Positions 30,735 through 40,354 of a stretch of 64,000 nt of DNA are shown piece after piece (the stretch's first letter is position 1; each line of letters begins with the position of its first letter). The DNA comes from Cyanophora paradoxa (Eukaryota; Glaucocystophyceae; Cyanophorales; Cyanophoraceae): assembly GCA_004431415.1 (NCBI GenBank), contig QPMI01000455.1:19510-83509 (forward strand). The letters are read 5' to 3'. Position numbers and translations under genes: made by a program. Below the pieces are notes generated by a model. The model saw only the letters and a program-made list of their open reading frames with translations, did not search any database and had not been told where the DNA came from.

Positions 30735-31640
30735 GCTGGCCGAAGCACGACTTCGCCTAGCTAGGATGCTGGGGCTGGTGGCGTTCGCCTCCATGATGGA
30801 CGCGGAGCTTGAGTTCCTGATCTTCCCTTGAGTCACTTTGGTGGTTGATGTGATGACTGTGAGGGTACTGCACCCGGCAGTGGACCCTGAGAGCTGCTGC
30901 GCCGGCGGCAGGCTCTGTTCAGTGGTTGGCCGCTGCTCATCGCAGCGGAGGGCCATTGCATCTGGCAGTGGGCCCTATAGTGGTGGTTGGCTGGCCGTCG
31001 CTCCAGCGACGGAGGGTCCTCATCGGACCTACCCCCAGTTTTCCCGTTGCTCAGCAGGAGCAGCGGGCTGGGAACCTTTTCTTATAGCTGTTCCGTTCAG
31101 TGCGTCCGACCCGCGTTGGTCGCACGCCTCCTGAATTGCTCCCCTTCCTTGGGCGCTGATTGGGTTGCGCAGTTGAAGCCGCGGGCTGATCACCCGTCCG
31201 GCTCTGGATCCTGCCACTCCCTGCTATCACCCTCTTCGCCTCTTGGCCGGCCCCTTCCGGCTGCTACCTGGCCTCCCTCGGGCGACACGAGGACGTGCCG
31301 ACGAGGGACACGCGGAGCTATTGCCTCACGGCTTTATGCCGTCAGGAGCCGGCCCTCCGAGTCTCGCTACTCGCAGCGCTTGGCCTTAGTCTCCGCGGTG
31401 CTCGCGTTGAGTGCGCCGATTGGACCCCTGCTACTTTTCATGTACCCCGCCTGGGCCCACACCCCGGGTGGCACACTTGTACCCTGTGCTTGTGCTTGCT
31501 CCTGGAATACCACCTCAGCTCGCTCTTGCCGCCGACCTGTTAGAACTGCGCAGCACGCATGGCCACGCCTAGCAGCACCGTAAACTAGGCTCATCTGAGT
31601 TAACGTTACTGTTCAAGCTTATAAGATGGCGCCAGTCCCC
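30735..31640. other. GC-rich non-coding tail of the Ty3/gypsy element, possible LTR
   Basis: About 900 bases without a supported gene; the open frames here have no recognisable content. Self-complementary words such as CCGTCGCTCCAGCGACGG and CCGCTGC-TCATC-GCAGCGG occur. It could be the 3' LTR or untranslated region, but no matching 5' copy is found. Confidence 0.35.
30868..31020 (+). repeat. Imperfect tandem repeat with hairpins
   Basis: Two diverged units, each with a CAGTGG(A/G)CCCT word, a GTTGGC word and a short perfect hairpin ending in GGAGGG(T/C)C. They lie just downstream of pol and may be part of an LTR or termination signal. Confidence 0.4.
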
Positions 31641-31749
31641 TGTTCGCGCCTCCTTCGTCCTTGCGCTTCCCGTCCCCTAGCCTATAGCTATAGCTAGCCA
31701 CAGCTCACTGCATGATTATATTTACAATCTACGCGCGTTAGCTAATAAG

Positions 31750-32842
31750 ATGGCTTCTACATCTAAGCTGGCGCTAGTGAGGCCCGGGAGGGAGGCGCCC
31801 CCGCGGGCGCCTCCAGCTCTCCCGTTTCGTCCTAATTGTGTGTCTCCTTGCGCTCCTCGTTTGCCCGGTCGCAAATGGCGCCCGGGGTGCGAAAAGAGCC
31901 AAAACCGCGACTCCCTCTCCCAATCCGCCCGATCCGACTGTGGCGCCCTCTGCTGGCCCCAGTAGCCCACCCCCTGTTCCTCCAACGCCCACCCCTGAGG
32001 CGCCGGCCCCGGAGCCCGGCCCGCCAGTTATCACTCCTTCAGGCTCGAATATTTGCATCGGAACGCATGGCCCAACAGTGCCAACCCCATCCCAGCAGAT
32101 TGCAGACCAAACCGTAGAGGCGTTCAATCAGCGTTTCGCAGCCATTGAACATTACCTCGGCGAAGTGATTGCAGCTCGTACCATAGGTACTGCCACCGCC
32201 AATCCAGCCCCGATTCCAACTCCGCCCATTTCGTCGGTCCCACTTGTCGATTTGACATCGAACAATGGCGGTGAAGGATCATCTTCGGGCAACACTGCGC
32301 GTGAGCGTGCTGCACGTACACGTGAGCCCCTTACTGAGCGCGAACGCCAACGTCTCCACTATAATATTACCCGTTGGAATAACCCTCTAAACAAAGAATT
32401 TGCTTTGGACACTCTCGATAATATAGCGTTAGCCGAGGCTCGTGATTATTCTGCTCTTTATATCGCACTTAGAGACCAACTCAAAAAGATCCAACGCATC
32501 AATCAGCTAGGCCTTGATCGTGCTCTTAGACTGCAAAATGTAAACCAGGCTACTGATGATTTTCAGGAGCGCCAACTTTTGTTAACTGAACAAATGTATC
32601 AGCAGCAGTTGCAGCAGTTTACGCAGAATACTGTCACAGGCATGCCGTATGGTCGCTCACAGAATTTCGCTGCTCGCCCTCCCGGCCCTCGTCTGGCGGC
32701 CTCTGGCCCTACTCGCCCACGGGCTTGCTATCATTGTCATGATCCATCCCATATGCGTAATGTCTGTCCTGCTTTCCGTGCAGCTTGCCAGAACTGCCCT
32801 CCTGGCACTCGCCCGACTCCTCTGCCGACTCCAAACTCGTAA
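31750..32842 (+). pseudogene. DIRS-type Gag-like protein with CCHC zinc knuckle (one frameshift)
   Basis: The ATG at 31750 opens MASTSKLALVRPG, but the frame carrying the rest is offset and open from 31838 to 32842, so a one-base change lies in the GC-rich stretch between. The protein has a Pro-rich N-terminal region, a helical central region (about 32300-32640) with Gln-rich segments, and near the end the zinc knuckle CYHCHDPSHMRNVC. This is the expected nucleocapsid protein of the element. The N-terminal join is uncertain. Confidence 0.55.
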
Positions 32843-33882
32843 ATTTATTTCTTTTCACATCGATCCATCAGAATATCGATATTCATGAGTTTTTCGCTAC
32901 TTATGTACGAGCAGTGTTTTGACGCATGAGGGCATATCTTGATAGCAGAACCTGTGAACGTACTTGTGTTTTCTTGTGAGTAATTGATGATGGATTCGAA
33001 AATCGCTGCAATTTCTTGATGCCCCAAAATCGCCACTGGCGTGCATATGCATGGATGCAATTCGCGAAATCGCCTTTTTATGGCGTACATATTTATTCAT
33101 GTCGCAGCTCTGCCCTTTGTGGCATCTGCATGTCTTGTTTTTTGCTTTGAAAATCGCCTATGGCGTGCACTTACATCGACATTTATTGCTTGCAAATTGT
33201 CAGGACAGCTCTGCCCTCGCGTGGCATCTGTTGCTGTATTTCTTTTCAGTGCGCACGGCACTAGTGCATACTCCCTCGCCGGAGATGGAGATTCGGTCGC
33301 CATTTTTCTTTCCCTTGCGCAGTTCAAGCATCTGGAGTTCAGGCACGCCTCCCCCATAAATCGCTCGTGCACTGACTGGCGACCGAACGCATCGATGGCA
33401 TTATACATACGCATTTCACATATATGTGTGCTTCTGTGTGCCGTTAGAGGCCTTGCACTCGTCTGCAGGCTCTCGGCCTTCGCTCTTTTGCTCTTCATGG
33501 CAATTGTACAAGTAGTACCTCAATTGCAATATACGAAATGAGCGCTGTCCGAATAGTTGTTATACGAGGAACGTAGTATAACGTACTTCGGACAGCGTGA
33601 ATAATGTATATTGTTACATAAATTTCACACTCTTTGTTGCTTCGCAACAAGTACTTCTTGGGTACTTGTTGCACCTGCAACAAGTCCTACGAGCTTCCTA
33701 AGAGCTGCAGCAGTGAGCTATCGCTGCAGCTGCTGCAGCTTCTCTTCAGAGTTGCTTGATAGCAGCTTCGCTTCTTGCTCCCACCCAACCCTCCTATATA
33801 TATGGATGCTGTTCTGCTGTCTATATAATTCCCTCCCCTTGCGTGCGGCCTCGAGCCTGTATTCTCGTGCATTATTAATTGC
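32843..33882. other. Non-coding region between gag and reverse transcriptase, with hairpins
   Basis: About 1 kb with no supported gene. Two repeated blocks near 33010-33230 share words such as AAAATCGCC, TGGCGT and CAGCTCTGCC. A long hairpin lies at 33543-33598 (GCTGTCCGAA against TTCGGACAGC), and two short ones at 33634-33690 (CTTGTTGCTTCGCAACAAG; ACTTGTTGCACCTGCAACAAGT). A pyrimidine tract ending CTGTCAG at about 33893-33903 resembles a splice acceptor just before the reverse transcriptase frame. Confidence 0.45.
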
Positions 33883-35808
33883 GTGCTGTTGTTTTTTCTG
33901 TCAGGTTTTACTGCTCGCTGTCTCGGAAGTGCGGATGCCTTGGCGGCATGGCGTGCAATCGGAACAAGTGATTACATCCTTTCATGGCTTCAGAACGGCT
34001 ACCCTCTTGCTGGCGTTGAGCATCTGCCTCCTAGTGTACATTACAATGCTGGTCAATCTCAGCGCCCTCGTGAGAGTACTTTCATTCGGGCAGAAATTCA
34101 GAAGCTGCTCGGTACCGGCGCTATTCGGGTGGCCCCCAAGCCCCCGAAAATTGTTTGCTCGCTATTTACGGTTCCAAAGAAGACTGGTGATAAGCTCAGA
34201 CTGATTTGGGATGGCCGCCCAACAAATCGAGGTCTTCCTCCTGTCCCTTTTCGCTATAAAAATATGCGCGAGGTCATCGCCTTGCTGCGACCTGGCTGGT
34301 TTATGTTTACTATCGACCTCGAGTCGGGATATCATCATGTACCGGTAGACCCGCAATATTTCTCGTACCTGGGCTTCCAGTACGATAGTACTTTCTTCGA
34401 ATACACCGTTTTACCCTTCGGGCTCTCACATGCCCCATATGCATTCACCAAGATCATACGTCAGGTCATTAAATTTCTCCGCGCACACGGTATTACCGTG
34501 GTATCGTATGTCGATGATTTCTGGTTTGCGGCTCCCACGTACCAGGCCGCTGTTAATCTTCGCAATTTCATTCTCGATCTTTTTCGCCACCTGCACTTAT
34601 TCATTAATGAGAAATCGGCCCTTGAGCCTGCACAGCGTGTCGAATTTTTAGGGTTTATTGTAGATTCCACATCGATGATGTTTGAGGTCCCTCTGCAGAA
34701 GCTTAGTAAGCTTCAGGACCGGCTAAAGGACGCAGCTAAGCGCATCCAGTCGTGCCAGGCTAGAGGCGTGCAATTTCAGATGTCAGCTCGTACACTCACT
34801 TCGATTGTCGGTGTGCTTATGTCAATGGCCTTAGCTATTGCACCCGCTCGCATTCATACTCGATCCATTTATCGCAACATTGATATTACCCAGCGACAAT
34901 TTCGGTGGAATGCCCCGGCGGTGGTATCGCCGGAGGCCCAGGAGGAGCTTCTGTGGTGGCATGCAAATCTCGCCCGCTATAATGGGCGGTGTGCCATCCG
35001 GCCAGAGCGAATTTTCGTTGTTACGACGGATGCCAGCAAGATCGGTCTTGGTGGTTTTGTCACCACCGAGGTTGGCGATCTCTCATTCCAACAACAGTGG
35101 ACTCCTGCAGAGTCGGCCCAGACGCCTGCATGGCGTGAGATGACCGCCATTATTCGTGCTCTGCATCATTTCAGTCCTTACCTGCAGCACGTTAATTTAC
35201 TAGTTCGCTCAGATAACACAAATGCAGTGCAGTACATTCTTAATGGTGGCGGTCGTAGCCCCGAGCTTACATTAATCGCCAAGGAAATTTGGAATTTCGC
35301 CTTGCAAAATTGTGCCTTCATGGATGCTGAGTGGATACCTGGAGAAACCAATAATTTCGCCGATTATCTTAGTCGCTGGTTTGCCCCTGCTGACTATCAG
35401 CTTTCCGATGCTGTTTTCCGTCGCATTGTTAACAGATATGGCTTGCCTGATGTCGATCGAATGGCATTAGCTTCCTCTGCACGTGTCCCTCGCTATAATA
35501 GCATTGATCCTTTTGACCGCCTTGCAGAGGCAGTAGACTGCTTCACTGTTGATTGGTCTCGTGATTTTAATTATGTTTTCCCCGACCCTGCAGTCCTACT
35601 GCGGGTGGTTCGTCATGCTCAAGCTTGTCGAGCTCGGATGATTGTTGTAGTACCCGAATGGCCCTCGCAGCCATGGTGGCCTATCTTGCAGGCTGCAGCT
35701 GTGGAGCCCCCTCTGCATCTTGGTCGGGGCCACACAGTATGCCTTTTCGGTCCAACTCGTGCTGCTCTTCCTGAGTGGCTGCTCCTCGCTTTTCTAGTTC
35801 AGTTTTAG
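33883..35808 (+). CDS. DIRS-type reverse transcriptase with RNase H
   Basis: 641 codons open from 33883; there is no ATG at the head, so expression probably needs splicing or fusion to gag. Reverse transcriptase motifs: RLIWDGRPTNRG, FTIDLESGYHHVPV, LPFGLSHAPYAFTK and the catalytic VVSYVDDFWF (about residue 208), then VEFLGFIV. RNase H follows at about 375-500 (TTDASKIGLGGF, a conserved Glu in WREMTA, LVRSDNTNAVQY, GETNNFADYLSR). The YVDD box and the adjoining recombinase place it with DIRS/Ngaro-type elements. The C-terminal ~100 residues have no recognised domain. This is the only undamaged frame in the element. Confidence 0.82.
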   Translation: MLLFFLSGFTARCLGSADALAAWRAIGTSDYILSWLQNGYPLAGVEHLPPSVHYNAGQSQRPRESTFIRAEIQKLLGTGAIRVAPKPPKIVCSLFTVPKKTGDKLRLIWDGRPTNRGLPPVPFRYKNMREVIALLRPGWFMFTIDLESGYHHVPVDPQYFSYLGFQYDSTFFEYTVLPFGLSHAPYAFTKIIRQVIKFLRAHGITVVSYVDDFWFAAPTYQAAVNLRNFILDLFRHLHLFINEKSALEPAQRVEFLGFIVDSTSMMFEVPLQKLSKLQDRLKDAAKRIQSCQARGVQFQMSARTLTSIVGVLMSMALAIAPARIHTRSIYRNIDITQRQFRWNAPAVVSPEAQEELLWWHANLARYNGRCAIRPERIFVVTTDASKIGLGGFVTTEVGDLSFQQQWTPAESAQTPAWREMTAIIRALHHFSPYLQHVNLLVRSDNTNAVQYILNGGGRSPELTLIAKEIWNFALQNCAFMDAEWIPGETNNFADYLSRWFAPADYQLSDAVFRRIVNRYGLPDVDRMALASSARVPRYNSIDPFDRLAEAVDCFTVDWSRDFNYVFPDPAVLLRVVRHAQACRARMIVVVPEWPSQPWWPILQAAAVEPPLHLGRGHTVCLFGPTRAALPEWLLLAFLVQF

Positions 35809-35845
35809 CTGTACCCAATTGCAAACTAGTGTCAAATAATTATAA

Positions 35846-36561
35846 ATGCAATCGAGCGCACACCCTCATGCTTCTAACCATACCCTGCAGTGGATGCAGC
35901 TCGTTGGGCCCACATCTGTGCTCGCATTACGTTCTACGCAAACCAGCATCTTGCCCCATCCACGCGAGATGCATATGCAATGTGGGTTGGCCGTTTTCGG
36001 CAGTTCTGCATTCAGCTGGGTGTTCTACCTTTTCCCGTCGATGCTGAGGTTCTAGCCGGTTTTTTGTGCGATATTGCTGACGATGACTACGTCTTCTCAA
36101 CTATAAATGTAGCTTTTTCTGCAGTTCGTAATGAGTGTGAGACCTTGCGCTTTGATACCTCAGTTTTCAGCTCAGTGCTTCTTCAGCACGTCCTCACGGG
36201 CTTGCGCCGAGTCCTGGGCGATGGCCCACTCGCCCAGCGGCCGTCCTTTCGGTCGAACATATTCGCCGGCTAGCGGTAGCTTCCGATCGTGTTCCATCAC
36301 AGACCCATCGTCGCTCTATTGCTATGATCACCGTCGGTTTCTTTGGCCTCCTCCGTCGCTCTGAGATTGTGCAAATTCGGCGGTCTCATTTATCTTTCCG
36401 CCCAGATGGCATGGTCCTCCGCGTCTCTCGCTCTAAAACAGATCAGACTCAGATTGGTCACGAGCTTTTTATTTCGGCTCTTCCAGGCAACGTGTTATGT
36501 CCTGTTTTTCGTCTTCGTGTTTATATAGCCACTCTGCCTCCTACTGTGGATGTCGTATTTG
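35846..36561 (+). pseudogene. Tyrosine recombinase of the DIRS element, frameshifted and truncated
   Basis: The N-terminal core-binding part reads LAPSTRDAYAMWVGRFRQFC from about 35950. A one-base loss near 36235-36250 shifts frame, and the catalytic part resumes with ITVGFFGLLRRSEIVQIRR, holding the first catalytic Arg. The frame stops at 36561 against the viral fold-back element, before the His-x-x-Arg and Tyr of the active site. The protein cannot be active. This enzyme family inserts circular DNA intermediates of DIRS elements. Confidence 0.75.
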
Positions 36562-36844
36562 ACACATAGTAAAATGCGGAGTTTTAACCCTCGGCTTATC
36601 TTAATTGATTTTGTTGATATATCTCGTATATTCTATTTCAATCAATCGATAATCTGTGTATATCTTATCGAATATTCAATTATTTCGATTATTTTGTATT
36701 CTTTTCGATATTTTATCGTAAATTTCTCTTCTTTTCCGATTAGTCTTACTGAGTCTATCGATAATCTGTATATATTTCCGAATAATATAACTGAATCTCA
36801 ATTAGATCTTGCCTCTGGTTAAAACTCCGCATTTTACTATGTGT
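36562..36844. repeat. 283-bp fold-back element at the terminus of the right virus
   Basis: Reverse complement of the 24376-24659 element, with inverted ends 36562-36589 and 36817-36844. The interior differs by a few substitutions and a one-base length change. The outer edge abuts the truncated recombinase gene. Confidence 0.85.
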
Positions 36845-37096
36845 GATTGGTCTAAAAGTTAATTGATTTAATCGATATTATATTCATGTACTTTCTCGAT
36901 TAAATTTAATTAAATTTAATTCATTTAATCGGAAATATATCGCTAAACTCGATTAAGATCCATAAATGATTCATTTGTTAAATAAAACAAATCGATCTCT
37001 TATTGAATCCAATCGTAATTATACATGAAACTTATATGATTTTATCATTGTTTTGTTGAGTCTAAGGGGGGACCCTTAGGAATTTTGAAATAATTG
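36845..37096. other. AT-rich subterminal region of right virus
   Basis: Counterpart of 24125-24375, sharing the AATTAAATTTAATT palindromes and the CTAAGGGGGGACCCTTAG inverted word just before the hairpin. No gene seen. Confidence 0.5.
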
Positions 37097-37190
37097 GGTG
37101 TGACAGGTGTGACAGGTCTATCCCAAACTTTTGATAGTTCATTTTTATGTTATAGAAAAGTTTGGGATAGACCTGTCACACCTGTCACAC
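37097..37190. repeat. TGTGACAGG hairpin, right virus, terminal locus, unit a
   Basis: (TGTGACAGG)x2 with TCTATCCCAAACTTTT pairs perfectly with the downstream arm over about 35 bp; the 23-base loop holds TATGTTATAG. The repeat core is TGTGACA, the reverse complement of the left-virus core. Confidence 0.9.
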
Positions 37191-37389
37191 AAACCATATT
37201 CAGTAAGGATCTCTTTTAATGTTAAAATTTCAGTGTTAGTTGGTGTAGTTGATTCACAAAATGCATCCTGTCACACCTGTCACACAAACCATATTCAGTA
37301 AGGATCTCTTTTATAATGAAAAACTCAGTAACAATAAGTAAGAAGTTTATCTATGTAATTCTACTTGAATAAACAAATGAAATAATCGA
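37191..37389. repeat. Partial duplications of the hairpin flank
   Basis: The hairpin flank (AAACCATATTCAGTAAGGATCT) occurs at about 37190 and again near 37286-37310, the second time preceded by only one hairpin arm (37267-37285). This is a tandem, incomplete amplification absent from the left virus. Confidence 0.7.
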
Positions 37390-37500
37390 GTGTGACAGGT
37401 GTGACAGGTCCATCCCAAACTTTTGAGAGTTCATTTTTATGCTATAGAAAAGTTTGGGATAGACCTGTCACACCTGTCACACAAACCATATTCAGTAAGG
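37390..37500. repeat. TGTGACAGG hairpin, right virus, terminal locus, unit b
   Basis: A near copy of unit a: (TGTGACAGG)x2, CCATCCCAAACTTTT, a loop with TGCTATAG, a matching 3' arm and the AAACCATATTCAGTAAGG flank. It is the positional counterpart of 24015-24124. Confidence 0.9.
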
Positions 37501-37649
37501 ACCTCATATATTGTTAAAATCTCAGTGTTAGTTGGTGTAGTTGATTCAAAAAATGCATTTATACTCTGATTCATTGTTATTTCCTGTGAAATTTGAGTCA
37601 ACTCAACCCACTTAGTCAACCCTCCCATTGAATTCGTAACAAAATCCAT
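37437..37649 (-). CDS. Possible 70-codon gene, counterpart of 23866-24075
   Basis: Starts MDFVTNSMGGLTKWVELTQI and ends inside the hairpin as CDRCDRS. DNA identity to the left copy over the first ~170 bases is almost complete, so coding cannot be tested. Confidence 0.25.
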   Translation of the reverse strand: MDFVTNSMGGLTKWVELTQISQEITMNQSINAFFESTTPTNTEILTIYEVLTEYGLCDRCDRSIPNFSIA

Positions 37650-37880
37650 ATACTTTTACTACTTTTACGATTAATATGAGTCAACCTTGAGTCCACTTAA
37701 ATTATAATTGGGGAATGAAGGGGAGATGCTGAGTTTTATTGTAAGGAAATCGATAGTATTCGAAATTGTAACATATTCTATTGTAGGAAAGGGATATATT
37801 ATATCCTTTTGTTATAATAGCTGATCAATGTTATTGTAATAAAAAAGGTAAATCACCCTGATCATCATTATAGAAACCCA

Positions 37881-38279
37881 TCAAAACGGAAATCTATCAT
37901 GTTTATGCCTCTCAGTCTTCTCAAATGTTAAGAAATTCATTGTTTTATCGATCTCATCTGCAACTGATTGTGTTTTATGCTGAGCTTCTTTTCCACAACT
38001 GAATATATCAATTGCTAACATGCCTTCATTGGAATAACAATGAGCTGTGCAATGGCTTTCATCTAATAGCAGAACTAATGCAAATCCAGGAGGTGATAGT
38101 TTGCCATCAAATATCTCACAATGCTTATGAACAATCCTAATACCTTGCCTTAATACTGCTTGTTCAAGGGTTCTCATAATCCAATTACCTAGGAAGCTTA
38201 CATGTTCATGTCCTGTTGCAATAGCTGTTTTAGCCTTGTAATCAAGCATAACATGAAAGCCCCTGTATTGAGTCTCCAT
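37881..38279 (-). CDS. speD: S-adenosylmethionine decarboxylase-like protein, right copy
   Basis: 132 residues, almost identical to the left protein. Ser75, His80 and Cys95 are all kept, and the few differences are conservative (for example NWIMR for NWIMG). It lies next to the hairpin-bearing terminus. Silent changes outnumber visible amino-acid changes on inspection, consistent with function before integration. Confidence 0.85.
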   Translation of the reverse strand: METQYRGFHVMLDYKAKTAIATGHEHVSFLGNWIMRTLEQAVLRQGIRIVHKHCEIFDGKLSPPGFALVLLLDESHCTAHCYSNEGMLAIDIFSCGKEAQHKTQSVADEIDKTMNFLTFEKTERHKHDRFPF

Positions 38280-38308
38280 TAAGAATACCTTAGAAAAATT
38301 AATTAAAC

Positions 38309-38581
38309 CTAATCGAACCTAATGCAAACATCCCTATATTCCACTGTGATTGATGAAGAAGCCCTTTTCCTGTAAGCCTGAGAATGTTTTTTGTTGCATT
38401 CCCTGCAACCTGACCCCTTCACATGATTAAAGGGATAGGTAAGGATCACCTTGTTACACTGCAAACATCTCACAGATACTTTCTCTTGAGCTTTGATGTA
38501 ATGTGTCTCACTGTAATCGAATTTATCTTTACCATGAACTGTCATAGCAGCATCAATAAACTTTTTTGTTTTACTATCCAT
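38309..38581 (-). CDS. Single-unit zinc-ribbon protein, right copy
   Basis: 90 residues. Both CxxC pairs are kept, but the stretch after the second pair differs from the left copy (NKKHSQAYRKRASSS against NKRKSQAHRKRATSS). The start is preceded by TATATATAGAGTATGG, as in the left copy. It shares its unit with the endonuclease at 51613. Confidence 0.6.
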   Translation of the reverse strand: MDSKTKKFIDAAMTVHGKDKFDYSETHYIKAQEKVSVRCLQCNKVILTYPFNHVKGSGCRECNKKHSQAYRKRASSSITVEYRDVCIRFD

Positions 38582-38603
38582 ACTCTATATATAACCAATA
38601 TTC

Positions 38604-39437
38604 TTATGGAGCAGTATCCTGCCCAAAAATGGGGAAATATCGATTTGTCCCATAGTACTCAGCATAGGTATTCTGCTTTGCAATAAAATCGGTTCTCTCA
38701 GCATATAATACACATTTGTATATACCAAACTTGGTGGCTCTCACTAAGAACTGATAATCTTCCAAACCGAAATTGACTCCATGATAAGCAATCCCGAAAT
38801 TATCATATGGGGTGATCACAACTGCAAAATTAGGAGTTCCACCCTCTACTTGACAAAGAGCATAAACATCTGGTGGAATATCCACAACAACCTTGTAGTG
38901 GTCACCAATCTCAACAAGAGAGTCTACTACTGCTGTTTGTTCATTTACAACAATGGGGAATATCTTTATAATGTATGGGGCATTCATGCTGGGGACATAG
39001 GTTCGAATTCTTGTGTTGGGATCAATGGGATTGGGTTGATCATTCACAAATAGAGGCGCTCCAACAGCCCCACCAACTCTAAGTCCATCACCAATATAAG
39101 CTCCCCCCGATTTGCAGTTAATAGCTCCCGACCTAGATTCAAAAGAATAAGTAGAAAGAGGATCTCCATAGCTATCTGGGTCTCCATAATGAGCAGAAAA
39201 GTTTGCATTGGTAACAAGTAGCTTAGTTGTCTTAACTATTCCATTATTTTTATCACATCTGAGTTCCTGTAATCTCAGTTTGTGGGTGGAACCAAAGGTG
39301 TTCATTGTAGGTTGGACCTCTGTGGATTGGAGACCCTCTACATCATCAAAGGTAGCATGCTGTAAAACATGGTTTGCTGGGGCAGCTAATGATAGCTGAG
39401 GTGTAATAATTCGTTCAATTGGGGGTTGCTCAGCCAT
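38604..39437 (-). CDS. Fibre-associated protein B, right copy
   Basis: 277 residues, one shorter than the left protein because of a change next to the N-terminus (MAEQPPIERI against MAEAPTPIERI). The remainder is essentially identical. This strong conservation contrasts with the diverged neighbour at 39461. Confidence 0.6.
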   Translation of the reverse strand: MAEQPPIERIITPQLSLAAPANHVLQHATFDDVEGLQSTEVQPTMNTFGSTHKLRLQELRCDKNNGIVKTTKLLVTNANFSAHYGDPDSYGDPLSTYSFESRSGAINCKSGGAYIGDGLRVGGAVGAPLFVNDQPNPIDPNTRIRTYVPSMNAPYIIKIFPIVVNEQTAVVDSLVEIGDHYKVVVDIPPDVYALCQVEGGTPNFAVVITPYDNFGIAYHGVNFGLEDYQFLVRATKFGIYKCVLYAERTDFIAKQNTYAEYYGTNRYFPIFGQDTAP

Positions 39438-39460
39438 TTTACATTAAAGGGATATATCTT

Positions 39461-40315
39461 TTATGGGGTTGGGTCATCAATTACATCTAATTCTTGGTAA
39501 AATCCTGTTGTGAATATATCAGCAACATTTACCCCACGGAGTGCTGAAACAGCTGCTATATCTGTTCTCAGTCCCATAATCATAGTATTGTAAACTCCAA
39601 CCTCAGTGACATACAAATCATAAGTAAATGTCAGATTGTTATAAACACAATATCCCCGACCAAAATGGTTGGATGCTTGAACAAAGAATAGGTAATTGTG
39701 ACCTTGTTGGTTATTATTTGCTCTACACATTGAGAGCATTGCTGTGGGAAGAGGAATATTCCTTCTCACTCGATCAGTTCCTGTAATGGAAACCAATTCT
39801 GAATTTTCAAGAGTGACAGATGATGCAACATAGAAATGCAGAAAAGGTTGCTGTGCAACTGGTGTATAGAACCGAATTCGTTGTGGGTTCTCAGCATTTT
39901 GTTCAAGAGTATCTGGGACATCATTGTAGGAAACAGAGGATGAAAGCTGACCTGAAACTCTGCAACCACCACCAATAAAAGCTCCTCCTGATCTCACAGT
40001 TACAGCAGCAGAATTCTTATCGAAATCCAGGGCTTTCAGATCAACACTGTAAGCATCAGGACCTCCATTGGTAGGTTGGAAGAAGTTTGCATTAGTCACA
40101 AGAAGTCGAGTTGTTTTCACCACACCAGAATTCTTATCAGCTCTCAGCTCTTTAACTCGAATAATCGAATTTTTATCAAAGGAGTTACCATTGGAATTGG
40201 GTCTCTCTGTGGATTCTAAACCACGAACCTCATCATTAACTTCATGCTGGCGAAAGTGCATTGCAGGGGATCCAAGGGAATATATAGGCAGTTGAACTCG
40301 ATTATATTCCCCCAT
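39461..40315 (-). CDS. Fibre-associated protein A, right copy (intact)
   Basis: 284 residues from MGEYNRVQLPIYSLGSPAMH. The N-terminal half matches the left copy nearly residue for residue. From about residue 145 the two differ at many positions and in length (for example FLHFYVASSVTL against LIQFYIGYTVTL), converging again at LRTDIAAVSALRG and the last residues. This fits a surface protein with a conserved anchor and a variable outer part. Confidence 0.65.
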   Translation of the reverse strand: MGEYNRVQLPIYSLGSPAMHFRQHEVNDEVRGLESTERPNSNGNSFDKNSIIRVKELRADKNSGVVKTTRLLVTNANFFQPTNGGPDAYSVDLKALDFDKNSAAVTVRSGGAFIGGGCRVSGQLSSSVSYNDVPDTLEQNAENPQRIRFYTPVAQQPFLHFYVASSVTLENSELVSITGTDRVRRNIPLPTAMLSMCRANNNQQGHNYLFFVQASNHFGRGYCVYNNLTFTYDLYVTEVGVYNTMIMGLRTDIAAVSALRGVNVADIFTTGFYQELDVIDDPTP

Positions 40316-40354
40316 TGCTTCTTTTACTAAGAAGGAAAGAAAAATAAACTACCA

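Larger units (their letters stand above)
31641..36561 (+). mobile_element. DIRS-type tyrosine-recombinase retroelement, 3'-truncated by the right virus
   Basis: Gag-like frame with zinc knuckle, reverse transcriptase-RNase H, and tyrosine recombinase in the order of DIRS elements. The left edge is set approximately, where sequence changes after the Ty3/gypsy tail. The recombinase is cut at 36561, directly against the fold-back terminus of the right virus. The 3' inverted repeat and complementary region expected of DIRS elements are therefore missing. Confidence 0.7.

Noticed and set aside
30838-31583. Open frames of about 100-200 codons after the Ty3/gypsy pol
   Set aside because: Low-complexity GC-rich composition, no recognisable domain and overlap with tandem hairpin repeats.
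33041-33541. A 166-codon frame between DIRS gag and reverse transcriptase
   Set aside because: Overlaps repeated non-coding blocks and has competing frames on both strands; no motif.
36550-36822. A 90-codon frame inside the right fold-back element
   Set aside because: Spans the recombinase junction and AT-rich palindromic DNA; not preserved as a frame in the left element.
24376-36844. A single composite transposon bounded by the two fold-back elements
   Set aside because: Both outer neighbours are virus termini in mirror image, and the spacer contents are unrelated truncated elements. Two virus insertions explain this better, though recombination between the elements is not excluded.
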